Below are positions 7,718 to 16,002 of a stretch of DNA of 64,000 nt, piece by piece (positions within the stretch are counted from its first letter, which is position 1; every line of letters begins with the position of its first letter). A program made the translations under genes and the position numbers. Source of the stretch: Anaerolineae bacterium. Its GTDB lineage: Bacteria; Chloroflexota; Anaerolineae; Aggregatilineales; Phototrophicaceae. The stretch lies in NCBI GenBank assembly GCA_022841825.1, contig JALHQT010000010.1:62001-126000 (forward strand), written 5' to 3'. The notes beneath the pieces were generated by a model. That model saw only the letters and a list, made by a program, of their open reading frames with translations. It was not told the origin of the DNA and did not search any database.

Positions 7718-10615
7718 ATGTCGGACTTGTTCATTTCGTATGCAAAGGCAGATAACCTCAACGGATCAATCACCGACCTCGTCCAAAAGCTCAAAGCTAC
7801 GGCGTCTCCTGCTGGAACAGACAAGAAGATCACAGTCTGGTTTGATGAAGCAGGCATTCGAAAGGGCGAACATTGGGCAAAAGAGATCGAGATAGGGCTG
7901 GAGAAAGCTCATACGGTAGCGATTTTCATCAGCTCTCATTACTTCGCCAGCATGGTGTGCAATCAGGAACTCCAGCTAGCGCTCCAACTTGGCAAGAAGC
8001 TGATCCCTGTGTGGGTCGATGCTGTAAGCGCGGCAGCCGTTGAAGAGGAGATTGGTAAGCGCCAAAGGGAGGGGAAGGAAACTGCTTCTCTTGCCGATGC
8101 CATGCAAAACTATGGCTTGATCCGTGATCGTCAGGCTATCCGTTTTGACCAGGATACCACGCCTAACAGGCAGCAAACTCTCACTGAACTGGTAAATGCG
8201 ATCTTTGAAAATGCCGCATTGGATGACGGAGCAACCGAATGGCTCGAAAGAGCATTGGCAAAAGAGCGCGGAACCGGCAGTTGGTTGAGCGGCGATGATC
8301 TCAGACAAGCCGAACGCTGGTTGGAAAGTGCAACCAAATCCCCTAACTCTATTATCCTTGATAAGACCAAAGTGTATATTCAGGTCAGTCGCAGAACCGC
8401 AAGCACACGACGGTTCACGTTGGGTATGATCGCTTCAACCGCCATCATCGTTATCATGACCGTCGGATATGTTGCCTGGCAACAGAACATACAACGAGAA
8501 GCTAATGCCCAGATCGCGATTCAGAACGAGCGCGAGTCTGAAAGTCGCAGATTGGGAAACGAAGCGGTTAATATTCTAAGTGACCAATCAGGAAACTACG
8601 AGCTTGCAGCTTTGCTCGGAATTAGTGCACTCCGAATCACTTACACGGAACAAGCTGATGCTGCCTTGGTGGAAGCAGTTGACAGATTGTTTACCCTTCA
8701 GGTACTCCACGGACTCCAGCATGGCGGTGACAGTGCGGTATTCAGCCCTGACGGGCGCTTTGTTCTTGCAGCTGGTGCTGATGCGACACCGCGAGTCTGG
8801 GATGCCAGTACCGGCGAGACGGTGCTTATCCTAGAGGGTGACGAGAGTGCTGTCAAGAGCGCGTCGTACAGCCCTGACGGGCACTTTATTCTCACTGCCA
8901 GTAACCGCGCCGCTCGCATTTGGCGCTCTTCCACTGGTGAGCAATTGCACATCCTAGGCGGTCATGATGATGGGGTACAAAGCGCGGCATTTAGCCCTGA
9001 CGGTCGCTTCTCAGCCGTAGCCCTTATTGATGGGACTGTTACAGAATGGGACGTTGTTTCTGGAACAAATATGCGTTCCGCTAATGAAAATGAGAGTGGA
9101 GTGTGCTGTGTTGTTTATAGTCCAGATGGTAATCTCATGACTGCATCTAATTACGGTTTTGATGGCACTAGTCTTACGTGGGATGGAAGTTTTTATGTGC
9201 GAGAAATATTAACAGGTACTCAAGAAATCTTATTAGTTGGAAATGAAGACATGGTCACAGGGTTGACTTACAGTCCTGACGGAAGATTGATCCTCACATC
9301 GGGCTTTGACCGAACAGCACGCATTTGGGACTCTGTCACCGGAAACCAAGTCCAACTGCTTCGTGGGCATGATGATAGGGTAAACAGCGCGACATATAGT
9401 CCTGATGGTCGATACATCGTTACCGCAAGTGGCGATCATACTGCGCGAATCTGGGATTCATCGACAGGTGAGCAAGTACGCATTCTGAGCGGGCATGATG
9501 ATAGTGTAGTGAGCGCGACATATAGCCCTGATGGTCGATACATCGTTACCGGAAGTCAGGCAATATATGATAGAGTTAATACTGTTCGTATATGGGATGC
9601 AACCCTTGAGACAGATACGCGCATTTTTAGCGGGCATGGCGATTGGGTACTTAGTGCTGCGTTTAGTCCTGATGGACACCTCGTCGTAACGACCAGTAGC
9701 GATGGTGCTGCGTACCTTTGGAGTAGTATAACTGGCGAACTGGTAAATGTTCTGAGTGGGCATCAAGATGAGGTGAACGCAGCAGTGTTCAGCCCTGACG
9801 GACGCTTTATTGTTACGGCAAGTAGCGACCGTACCGCGCGCATATGGGGTACAGCGACAGGCGAGCTTGTTTACATACTTAGACATCCGGATTGGGTAAA
9901 CGGAGTCGCCTACAGTCCCGACGGGCGTTTCATCGTTACCGCTAGCGGCCGTTCCTTTGAACCCGACAACACAGTGCGAATCTGGAATGCGTTAAATGGT
10001 GAAGAATTACTAATCCTTGATGGACATGAGGATTGGGTACAAAGTGCAGCATATAGTCCAGATGGTCGGTTGATAGTCAGCGCTAGTTCTGACAACACCG
10101 TGCGGATATGGGATGCGACCAGTGGCGATCTTGTGCACATTCTAAGTGGGCACGAGTTTGAGGTGCAAAGTGCAACATTCAGCCCGGATGGGCGATTTAT
10201 TGTCACAGCAAGTTCTGATAATTCCGTACGGATCTGGGACACCACAACTGGACAGATAGTCAGAGTCCTTGCTGGCCATTTGGAGGCTGTATGGTCTGCC
10301 ACTTATAGCCCGGATGGGCACTTTATAGTTACTGCGAGCATTGATGGAAGAGTGCGTGTATGGAAGGCGGACACAGGTGAATTAGTTCGCGTCATTCAGG
10401 CACACGAAAGCCCAGTTACAGATGCCGCGTACAGCCCAGATGGACAGTTCATTGCCACCGCTAGTTTTGACATGACGGCGCGCATATGGGATGCCACAGT
10501 CGAGCAGTTCATCGCCTACGCCTGCACACGCGTCTTCCGCGACTTCACGCCGGAAGAACGCGCGAAGTATGGCATTGACGACACGCCAACCTGCCCGCAG
10601 TTCGCTGGGGGATGA
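7718..10615 (+). CDS. TIR domain - transmembrane - 14-blade WD40 protein
   Basis: 965 residues. A TIR domain occupies about 1-105 (MSDLFISYAKADN; VWFDEAGIRKGEHW; VCNQELQLALQ). Glu84 lies where NAD-cleaving TIRs keep the catalytic glutamate. A hydrophobic helix at about 234-254 predicts membrane anchoring, followed by a polar stretch with QNERESES and then fourteen WD40 units, each with an SPDG turn (343 to 906), enough for two seven-bladed propellers. The C-terminal tail has two Cys (936 and 959). No STAND NTPase lies between TIR and WD40. Codon use is visibly lower in GC than the neighbours. Likely role is ligand-triggered NAD depletion in defence or signalling; this is inference. Confidence 0.9.
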   Translation: MSDLFISYAKADNLNGSITDLVQKLKATASPAGTDKKITVWFDEAGIRKGEHWAKEIEIGLEKAHTVAIFISSHYFASMVCNQELQLALQLGKKLIPVWVDAVSAAAVEEEIGKRQREGKETASLADAMQNYGLIRDRQAIRFDQDTTPNRQQTLTELVNAIFENAALDDGATEWLERALAKERGTGSWLSGDDLRQAERWLESATKSPNSIILDKTKVYIQVSRRTASTRRFTLGMIASTAIIVIMTVGYVAWQQNIQREANAQIAIQNERESESRRLGNEAVNILSDQSGNYELAALLGISALRITYTEQADAALVEAVDRLFTLQVLHGLQHGGDSAVFSPDGRFVLAAGADATPRVWDASTGETVLILEGDESAVKSASYSPDGHFILTASNRAARIWRSSTGEQLHILGGHDDGVQSAAFSPDGRFSAVALIDGTVTEWDVVSGTNMRSANENESGVCCVVYSPDGNLMTASNYGFDGTSLTWDGSFYVREILTGTQEILLVGNEDMVTGLTYSPDGRLILTSGFDRTARIWDSVTGNQVQLLRGHDDRVNSATYSPDGRYIVTASGDHTARIWDSSTGEQVRILSGHDDSVVSATYSPDGRYIVTGSQAIYDRVNTVRIWDATLETDTRIFSGHGDWVLSAAFSPDGHLVVTTSSDGAAYLWSSITGELVNVLSGHQDEVNAAVFSPDGRFIVTASSDRTARIWGTATGELVYILRHPDWVNGVAYSPDGRFIVTASGRSFEPDNTVRIWNALNGEELLILDGHEDWVQSAAYSPDGRLIVSASSDNTVRIWDATSGDLVHILSGHEFEVQSATFSPDGRFIVTASSDNSVRIWDTTTGQIVRVLAGHLEAVWSATYSPDGHFIVTASIDGRVRVWKADTGELVRVIQAHESPVTDAAYSPDGQFIATASFDMTARIWDATVEQFIAYACTRVFRDFTPEERAKYGIDDTPTCPQFAGG

Positions 10616-10623
10616 CCTCCAAT

Positions 10624-10751
10624 CGACACCTCGGTCGTCATCGGCTTCGTGGCATTTCTCGTGCTGGGCGTGGCATTTGCCTATTGGCTGTCGCGCTCGA
10701 TCCGCCAGGCGACGGCGTAGGAAGGGCTGCGCCTCGATTTCGGTTGATTTG
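10624..10751 (+). pseudogene. Diverged copy of the exporter permease 3' end (direct repeat copy B)
   Basis: The last 32 codons and stop (TAG at 10718-10720) of a DrrB-type permease, plus the same 3' flank as copy A. Of 7 coding differences from copy A, 6 are synonymous and one is Ile to Val. There is no start or upstream part, so it is a remnant. Confidence 0.92.
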
Positions 10752-10798
10752 GTGTATCGTCCACTGGGACACTGACGCCGCTACGCAGCGCTGCCCGC

Positions 10799-12235
10799 TT
10801 ACGTGAAGATCGGCTTCAGTGTCTTGTTGACGAACCGGTGGTCGGGATCAACGCCTAGTTCTGCCTTGATGCGGTTGAAGCGATCAATATTGGCACCCAT
10901 ATTCTGCTTGATGTGCGCGACAATGCCGGGGACCTGCGCGTATTCTTTTGCCCAGTGGATCATCCCACCGCGTAAAGAGAGCCACTCGCGTCCAAGTTCA
11001 CCGGAATAACGCTGCCATTCAGCATCCTTAGCGCGGCTCAACACTTCAATATAGCAGGTATGCCCCTCCCCATAAGCGGGTGACAGCCACGCTGTGCTGT
11101 TATGGATAAAGCGCACGTTGAGGGTCACGTTCATCGGGTATTCACGTTTGGCGGCATAGCGATTCGTAATATCAAAGCACATCGCAATCGCTTCGCGCAC
11201 ATTCGCGAAGTCTGGATCAACTTTGAAGGCGACTTCTATGCAGCCCATGCGCGTGATTTCAATACCCCGTCGGTAGTGGATCGCTTCAACAATCGGCAGC
11301 ACCTGGTCACGCTTGGAGGGCGAAAAGGCGAAGGTCACGGGGCTGAGCAGCGGCGTGCTGCGCGGCACGTTGCGCTGTAATTCAAGTATTTGCTGATAAG
11401 CGAGCATTTCGATATGAGAACGGGCACGCTCTACTTTTGAGTAGCGCGGACGAGCGGTGACCGGTGCGTCCGTGCGCGTCCATGATTTGACCCAGAACTT
11501 GCTGGAGAGGGGCCACCAGAAGAGATCAAGGTTATCGTTCTGCTGCACCCATTCGGGCAGGTGCTCGAGCGCGGCTTGAACGGGGATGCGCTGATCTTTG
11601 GCATGAACATTCCATGTCGGCTGCACGTTGAGCGTCATACGGTAGATCAAGCCGAACATGCCTAAGTGCAGGCGAGCAGCGTTCATCACCTCTTCGCTGT
11701 CGATGCCCGTTTCAAAGCGGCGCAGCGTCCCGGATGCGTCGATGATTTCAATGGCATGGACGAGATCTGAGAGCGTATGATTGTTCCAGCCTGATCCATG
11801 ACTGCCGGTCGCAATCAAACCACCGAAGCGCACACTTTCAAGCACCACATTGCAAGGAAGCGCGTAGCCCGCCGCTTCCAGCACATGGTTGACTTCCTCT
11901 ACTGTCGCGCCACATTCCATCGTGACACGCGGCGCAGCCGGATCGTTCAGATCAAGAGCTACACGGTTCAAGGCGGTGATGTCCACCAGGATTTCATCTG
12001 TCGCCACAATCGCCGACCATGAATGTCCAGTCGCCACTGCACGGAGATGGCGACCCGTTTCGCGGGCAAAGTGAACAATCTGACTCAGGTCGTCGGCGGT
12101 ACGGGCGAAAAAAGTGTATTCCGGCGTACACTGCACAGTTTTCGCCCAGTTCTTCCAGACACGCTGCCGATCATGATGAATCGACGGGGCGCTTGCGGCG
12201 GATACACGACGTTGTACTGGGGGAATGATGTCCAA
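10799..12235 (-). CDS. FAD-dependent oxidoreductase, sugar-lactone oxidase (ALO/GULO) family
   Basis: 478 residues of the vanillyl-alcohol-oxidase fold. The FAD-binding N-terminal half has the RAVATGHSWSAI loop and the GSHGSGWNNHTLSD segment that contacts flavin. The C-terminal half ends with the HWAKEYA-type region typical of aldonolactone oxidases such as L-gulono- and D-arabinono-lactone oxidase. It probably oxidises a sugar lactone or alditol. The gene is convergent with the TIR-WD40 locus and followed on the same strand by nothing closer than the permease remnant. The exact substrate is not determinable. Confidence 0.85.
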   Translation of the reverse strand: MDIIPPVQRRVSAASAPSIHHDRQRVWKNWAKTVQCTPEYTFFARTADDLSQIVHFARETGRHLRAVATGHSWSAIVATDEILVDITALNRVALDLNDPAAPRVTMECGATVEEVNHVLEAAGYALPCNVVLESVRFGGLIATGSHGSGWNNHTLSDLVHAIEIIDASGTLRRFETGIDSEEVMNAARLHLGMFGLIYRMTLNVQPTWNVHAKDQRIPVQAALEHLPEWVQQNDNLDLFWWPLSSKFWVKSWTRTDAPVTARPRYSKVERARSHIEMLAYQQILELQRNVPRSTPLLSPVTFAFSPSKRDQVLPIVEAIHYRRGIEITRMGCIEVAFKVDPDFANVREAIAMCFDITNRYAAKREYPMNVTLNVRFIHNSTAWLSPAYGEGHTCYIEVLSRAKDAEWQRYSGELGREWLSLRGGMIHWAKEYAQVPGIVAHIKQNMGANIDRFNRIKAELGVDPDHRFVNKTLKPIFT

Positions 12236-12278
12236 GCGATGTGCTCCTCAACACAATCCGAGATTATCTAAGCGTGTT

Positions 12279-12731
12279 TCATGACGAATGGGCGATACGT
12301 TCTGCTTCAGCTTTGATCGATTCGCATTCGGTTTGCAGCCCCGCCGCAAGTTGGGGACGCATCAACCCGACGACGAGACGGGCAAGGCTGCCTTGCATGA
12401 TTTCGGTTTCGCGGAAGCGCGTCGAGCCATCGGGCAGCGGTTCAAGCACCCGACAGCGCGTTCCACGCACGAGAAATTGATACCAGTTGAGTGATACCCA
12501 GCACAAACGCCGCTGAGGACTCACTTCCAGCACGCGGTTATTGACACGCTGTGTGCTGCTGCCCAAACGCACCACAATCTCGACTTCGCCACCGACGACA
12601 AGCTGACCGTGCGCCTGAAGGGCATAGCGATTCCACGACGGGTAATCATCCAGTCTGGTCAGGACATCCCAGACGAGGGCGACAGGGGCATTGATGAGGA
12701 CTTCATGCTCAATGGTCGTCGAGGTGTGCAT
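12279..12731 (-). CDS. SRPBCC/polyketide-cyclase-like protein
   Basis: About 150 residues from the ATG at 12731 (MHTSTTIEHEVLINAPVALV); an ATG 27 bases further upstream is possible. The opening strand and VWDVLTRLDDYPSWNRY are the START-like helix-grip pattern of SRPBCC proteins that bind a hydrophobic ligand. It lies 43 bases from the FAD oxidase on the same strand, so the two may share a transcript. The ligand is unknown. Confidence 0.8.
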   Translation of the reverse strand: MHTSTTIEHEVLINAPVALVWDVLTRLDDYPSWNRYALQAHGQLVVGGEVEIVVRLGSSTQRVNNRVLEVSPQRRLCWVSLNWYQFLVRGTRCRVLEPLPDGSTRFRETEIMQGSLARLVVGLMRPQLAAGLQTECESIKAEAERIAHSS

Positions 12732-12891
12732 CGATGAGCAATCCGGAGATATAAACAATGGAATGAAATGCGCGTGCTATCGATCCCGCGCGGTGGATGA
12801 GATGCTCATGGGTCTTCGCGCCGAAGCAGTGCCGCAGTTGCTGCCGCACCCAGTAGACGCGCCGCTGGGTGATGCCGAGGTCGCGGGCGAG
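12709..12891 (-). pseudogene. LuxR-like helix-turn-helix fragment abutting tRNA-Gln
   Basis: Directly 3' of the tRNA the minus strand reads LARDLGITQRRVYWVRQQLR and then FGAKTHEHLIHRA, the shape of a LuxR-type DNA-binding helix set. No start codon or upstream domain exists in frame, since the frame runs into the tRNA, and its tail overlaps the SRPBCC start. I read it as a fragment; chance similarity is possible. Confidence 0.35.
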
Positions 12892-12962
12892 CTGGGGGAC
12901 CTGGATTCGAACCAGGATTAGTGGCTCCAAAGGCCATCGTTCTGCCGTTGAACTATCCCCCA
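12892..12962 (-). tRNA. tRNA-Gln (anticodon TTG)
   Basis: Folded by eye on the minus strand: acceptor TGGGGGA with TCCCCCA, D-arm GTTC/GAAC with GG in the loop, anticodon loop CTTTGGA (TTG, positions 34-36), T-arm CCTGG-TTCGAAT-CCAGG, discriminator G. The anticodon stem has one mismatch at its first pair (A-C). CCA is not encoded. 71 bases long. Confidence 0.93.
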
Positions 12963-13125
12963 ATCTGCGAGTCATTGTAGCGAGAATTACTCCCCGCTTC
13001 AATCCGCAACCTGGCTGCGTCATTCAACGTTCAATAATGTCACTTGTCACCCTCGCCAGGTGACCACCATCGCGCGCTTGTCCGCGATAATAGAGATATA
13101 GTGCACAGGCGAGGGAGGTTTTGAG

Positions 13126-13620
13126 ATGTATACCCATGTTTTGGTTCCTCTGGATGGTTCTGGGATCAGCGAGGAAGCGCTGAACGAAGCGCGGCGTATG
13201 CTCGATGTCGGCGGCACGATCACCCTGGTGACGGCGGTCGATGTGCCTGAACTGCCCGCGCACAGCTTTGATCTGTACGGCGGCGTGATCATGTCGGACA
13301 GCGAGACGCAGCGGCAGATGGAAGAATGGGCGAAGCATTATCTGGACAGCACCGCAGCGCTGCTTGCCGATGAAGGCTTCAAAGTCAACAAAGTCGTGAA
13401 CATCGGCGACCCGGCGAAGATCATCGCCGATACCGCCGTCCTGGAAAAGGTCGATGCTATCGTCATGACCACGCACGGGCGCTCAGGCGTCAGCCGCTGG
13501 CTCTTTGGCAGCATCACCAACAAAGTCCTCAGCATTGCCACGCGCCCGGTCGTGGTCGTGCCGAGCAAGGAAAAGCTGAAGATGCTGGAGAAGAACGCGC
13601 CGGAAGCGTTCTACGGCTAG
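13126..13620 (+). CDS. Universal stress protein (UspA family)
   Basis: 164 residues: HVLVPLDGS at the N-terminus and MTTHGRSGVSRWLFGSITNK near residues 114-133, the ATP-binding loop of UspA proteins (HG-x9-GS), then RPVVVVPS. A cytoplasmic nucleotide-binding stress protein. A 30-residue insertion around 44-72 and a 15-residue tail (KLKMLEKNAPEAFYG) are family-typical variations. GGGAGG precedes the ATG. Confidence 0.93.
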   Translation: MYTHVLVPLDGSGISEEALNEARRMLDVGGTITLVTAVDVPELPAHSFDLYGGVIMSDSETQRQMEEWAKHYLDSTAALLADEGFKVNKVVNIGDPAKIIADTAVLEKVDAIVMTTHGRSGVSRWLFGSITNKVLSIATRPVVVVPSKEKLKMLEKNAPEAFYG

Positions 13621-13726
13621 ACGATAAACCAACAAGCCACGCCCCGGACTGCCGGAACCCTCGCGCCCGAACGGATGTATAATGCAAACGGGTATCAGGT
13701 ACGGCGGATGAGACGGGGCGTGCGCA

Positions 13727-14197
13727 ATGGGCGAGAACAATGTCGGGTTGCTGATCGGGATCGCGGGGTTCGCCGTCGTCTGCGCCGGGCTGCTGTTCGT
13801 CGCCCTGCTGATCATCCTGCGCGTGACCGGGCGCAGTGCCATGTCCTTCTTCAGCCTGTTCATTCGCGGCGCGGTCGCCGATAAGGGCGAAGACGAGATC
13901 TCGTATATTCCGCGCCCGCAGCCAAACCTGCGGCAGATCGCCGACTCGGTCGATTTTGATGCGGCGGTCGCCAAGCACGTCGTCGAGCAGAGGGAGTTCG
14001 GCGAAAGCGCCGCGCCGCCGCCCAACACCGATCCCGAAGCCCACGACTCATGGCAAGACCTCAACACGCCGAGCCTGGAACGCGCGCAGCGGATGTCGAA
14101 GCAGCGCGGCATCCGCCGCCGCCCGGAGGACTATGACAACGACGAGGTCTTCGGCGGGCTGCTGGACAACGACGGTGACGGCAAGGTGGATTATTAG
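13727..14197 (+). CDS. Single-pass membrane protein with C-terminal DxDxDG loop
   Basis: 156 residues, family not recognised. One hydrophobic helix at about 7-31, then a basic/polar region. The C-terminus contains DNDGDGKVDY, matching the calcium-binding loop consensus of EF-hand/dockerin motifs, as one unpaired copy. The helix orientation would decide whether this loop lies in the cytoplasm. It follows the universal stress gene by 106 bases and converges on an unknown minus-strand gene. Confidence 0.65.
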   Translation: MGENNVGLLIGIAGFAVVCAGLLFVALLIILRVTGRSAMSFFSLFIRGAVADKGEDEISYIPRPQPNLRQIADSVDFDAAVAKHVVEQREFGESAAPPPNTDPEAHDSWQDLNTPSLERAQRMSKQRGIRRRPEDYDNDEVFGGLLDNDGDGKVDY

Positions 14198-14214
14198 GGG
14201 ACACGGCACCCCCA

Positions 14215-14715
14215 TTAGCCTAGCCCGATGAGCGCTTCTTTCACCTGCGCGCGCAGCGCCAGCCGCTCCGCTTCGTCGTAGATCACGTCGAGCGCAGGCT
14301 GGCTGGGCGGCGAACCATCATCCCCATAATACAGGTCGAAGTTCTTCCGGATTAGCTTGTGATACGCTTCCGCCTCGTAGAAGGGGGCGCGATAGTGCAA
14401 CCGCTTGACACCGACCATCACCCGCGCCGCCTCGCTTGCCTGCGCCCAGACGCCGCGCACCGTCAGCACGCGGTAGCCGTCATAGCCTGGCGCGCGCGCC
14501 CAGATGACCACGCCGACCCAGGGCACGGGCTGAATGCCGCTGACCGCTTTGGGACCCCACGACAGCAGACGCGGCAGCCCCGCCAGAACGGTCTCGACCG
14601 CCCGCCACGCATCCAAGCCATCCAGGATGGCGGCGAGCTGCGTTCGCGCAGGCTCCGCGCGCAGCAGGCGCACCTGCTGGAGGATGGAAGCGGGCGTATG
14701 CAGGGATCGGCGCAT
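14215..14715 (-). CDS. Hypothetical protein
   Basis: 166 residues from the ATG at 14715, chosen because AGGAG lies six bases upstream; a longer frame to 14892 runs into a repeat element. It is rich in Leu, Ala and Trp with no signal peptide or clear membrane helix. An N-terminal helical segment (SILQQVRLLRAEPARTQLAA) precedes a compact region with GPKAVSGIQPVPWVGVVIWA. I do not recognise the family. Confidence 0.55.
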   Translation of the reverse strand: MRRSLHTPASILQQVRLLRAEPARTQLAAILDGLDAWRAVETVLAGLPRLLSWGPKAVSGIQPVPWVGVVIWARAPGYDGYRVLTVRGVWAQASEAARVMVGVKRLHYRAPFYEAEAYHKLIRKNFDLYYGDDGSPPSQPALDVIYDEAERLALRAQVKEALIGLG

Positions 14716-14857
14716 GGCGGACTCCTGTAGCGTGAAAACGACCTTTCCTATCCATGATAGCGAAAAGTTGCGCGCGGTCGAGAACCCGCCTGACTGGCAT
14801 GCACCGCCTGTTCTCCACGCTGGCGCCCGCAACGGGCGGAGACACGGGTTCGGGACC

Positions 14858-15058
14858 ATCGCTTCAAACGTATCTCGCCGCCTGAAGCTCAAAGCTTCAG
14901 GCTACAAAACCAGCCAAAAGCCGCTAAAGCGGCTCTCAATCCGCATGGTTCGATAATCTGCTCCTTGTAGAGCCACTTCCAGTGGCTTTTTCCGCCATTC
15001 TAGCTGGAAGCTTTGAGCTTCCAGCATCGAGAAGGCGTGTCTGCGATTTTGAAGCGAT
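14858..15058. mobile_element. 201-bp multi-hairpin inverted-repeat element, copy 1
   Basis: Ends are a perfect 11-bp inverted repeat: ATCGCTTCAAA (14858-14868) and TTTGAAGCGAT (15048-15058). Inside are four hairpins: GCCTGAAGCT/AGCTTCAGGC (14880-14902), AGCCGCT/AGCGGCT (14919-14934), AGCCACT/AGTGGCT (14971-14987, then TTTT) and GCTGGAAGCT/AGCTTCCAGC (15003-15025). The first and fourth hairpins, and the second and third, are also partly complementary to each other, so the whole element is one long imperfect inverted repeat. A second copy is at 54180-54381. It has no coding capacity. Confidence 0.85.
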
Positions 15059-15147
15059 TACCCTCCACCTGCCTCCCTCCCTACTGGTCATCTCGTGCCG
15101 ACGCCTGTACAATGCAGCACATCATTTTTACGATCTGAACTTCACGC

Positions 15148-16002
15148 ATGAGCGAACCATTGCACTGGTCAAGCTATGACCTGATCTTCTTCGACTGTGA
15201 CAGTACCTTGTCCAGCATCGAAGGCATTGACGAGCTTGCACGCTTCAAGGGCAAGGAGCAGCGCGTCGCCGTGCTGACGCAGAAGGCGATGGATGGCGAC
15301 CTCGATCTCGCCGAAGTCTATGGCAAGCGCTTGCAGGCAATCCGCCCGACGCGCGGGCAGCTCAAGGCAATCGAGGAACGCTATTACGAGACGCTTGTCC
15401 CCGATGCGCAGGCAGTGCTGGATGCGCTGCGCTTTTTGGGCAAGCAGGTCTTCATCATCAGCGGCGGTTTGGCGGAACCCGTGCGCGGCTTGGGCGTGCG
15501 CCTGGGTGTGCCGCCGGAAAACATCCGCGCCGTCGAATTGGAATACAATCAGCTTTCCGGCGATTGGTGGCGCTACTACGAACCGAGCGAGCGCAACCAT
15601 CAGACCTATCTCGACTACGACGAGGGACCGCTCACTGTCTCCAGCGGCAAGCCGATGATCGTGCGCGAGCTGGCGAATGGCAAGCACGGACGTAAGATGA
15701 TGATCGGCGATGGTGCCAGCGACCTGGCGACGCGCGCGGTGGTCGATCTATTCGTCGGCTTCGGCGGCGTCGTCGCGCGGCAGAAGGTGCGCGACGAGGC
15801 GGATGTCTTCGTGCGCGTCAACTCGCTCGCGCCGATCCTGCCGCTCGCTGCCGGGCTGCTCGGCTATGTCAAAGTCCTCGGCACGCCGCACCAGCCCGTC
15901 TTCGAGCGCGGCTTGAGCCTGATCCGTGAGGCAGGCATCACGATCAACAATCCCGACCTGCATAGCGCATTTGAAAAGGCGTTTGAACCTGATGAAGAAT
16001 GA
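15148..16002 (+). CDS. HAD-superfamily phosphatase, phosphoserine-phosphatase-like
   Basis: 284 residues. Motif I is FFDCDSTL with Asp16 (nucleophile) and Asp18; motif II is IISGG; motif III/IV includes KMMIGDGASDLAT. The DCDST form and the small cap (FKGKEQRVAVLTQKAMDGDL) are those of the SerB subfamily, which dephosphorylates L-phosphoserine. About 60 extra C-terminal residues exceed a minimal SerB. It overlaps the next HAD gene by 11 bases and lies just upstream of a SerA-like dehydrogenase, which supports a role in serine synthesis. Confidence 0.85.
   Translation: MSEPLHWSSYDLIFFDCDSTLSSIEGIDELARFKGKEQRVAVLTQKAMDGDLDLAEVYGKRLQAIRPTRGQLKAIEERYYETLVPDAQAVLDALRFLGKQVFIISGGLAEPVRGLGVRLGVPPENIRAVELEYNQLSGDWWRYYEPSERNHQTYLDYDEGPLTVSSGKPMIVRELANGKHGRKMMIGDGASDLATRAVVDLFVGFGGVVARQKVRDEADVFVRVNSLAPILPLAAGLLGYVKVLGTPHQPVFERGLSLIREAGITINNPDLHSAFEKAFEPDEE

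Noticed and set aside
7718-10615. Regularly spaced similar DNA words that could suggest a CRISPR or tandem DNA repeat
   Set aside because: The period is about 125 bases, in frame, and encodes WD40 SPDG turns.
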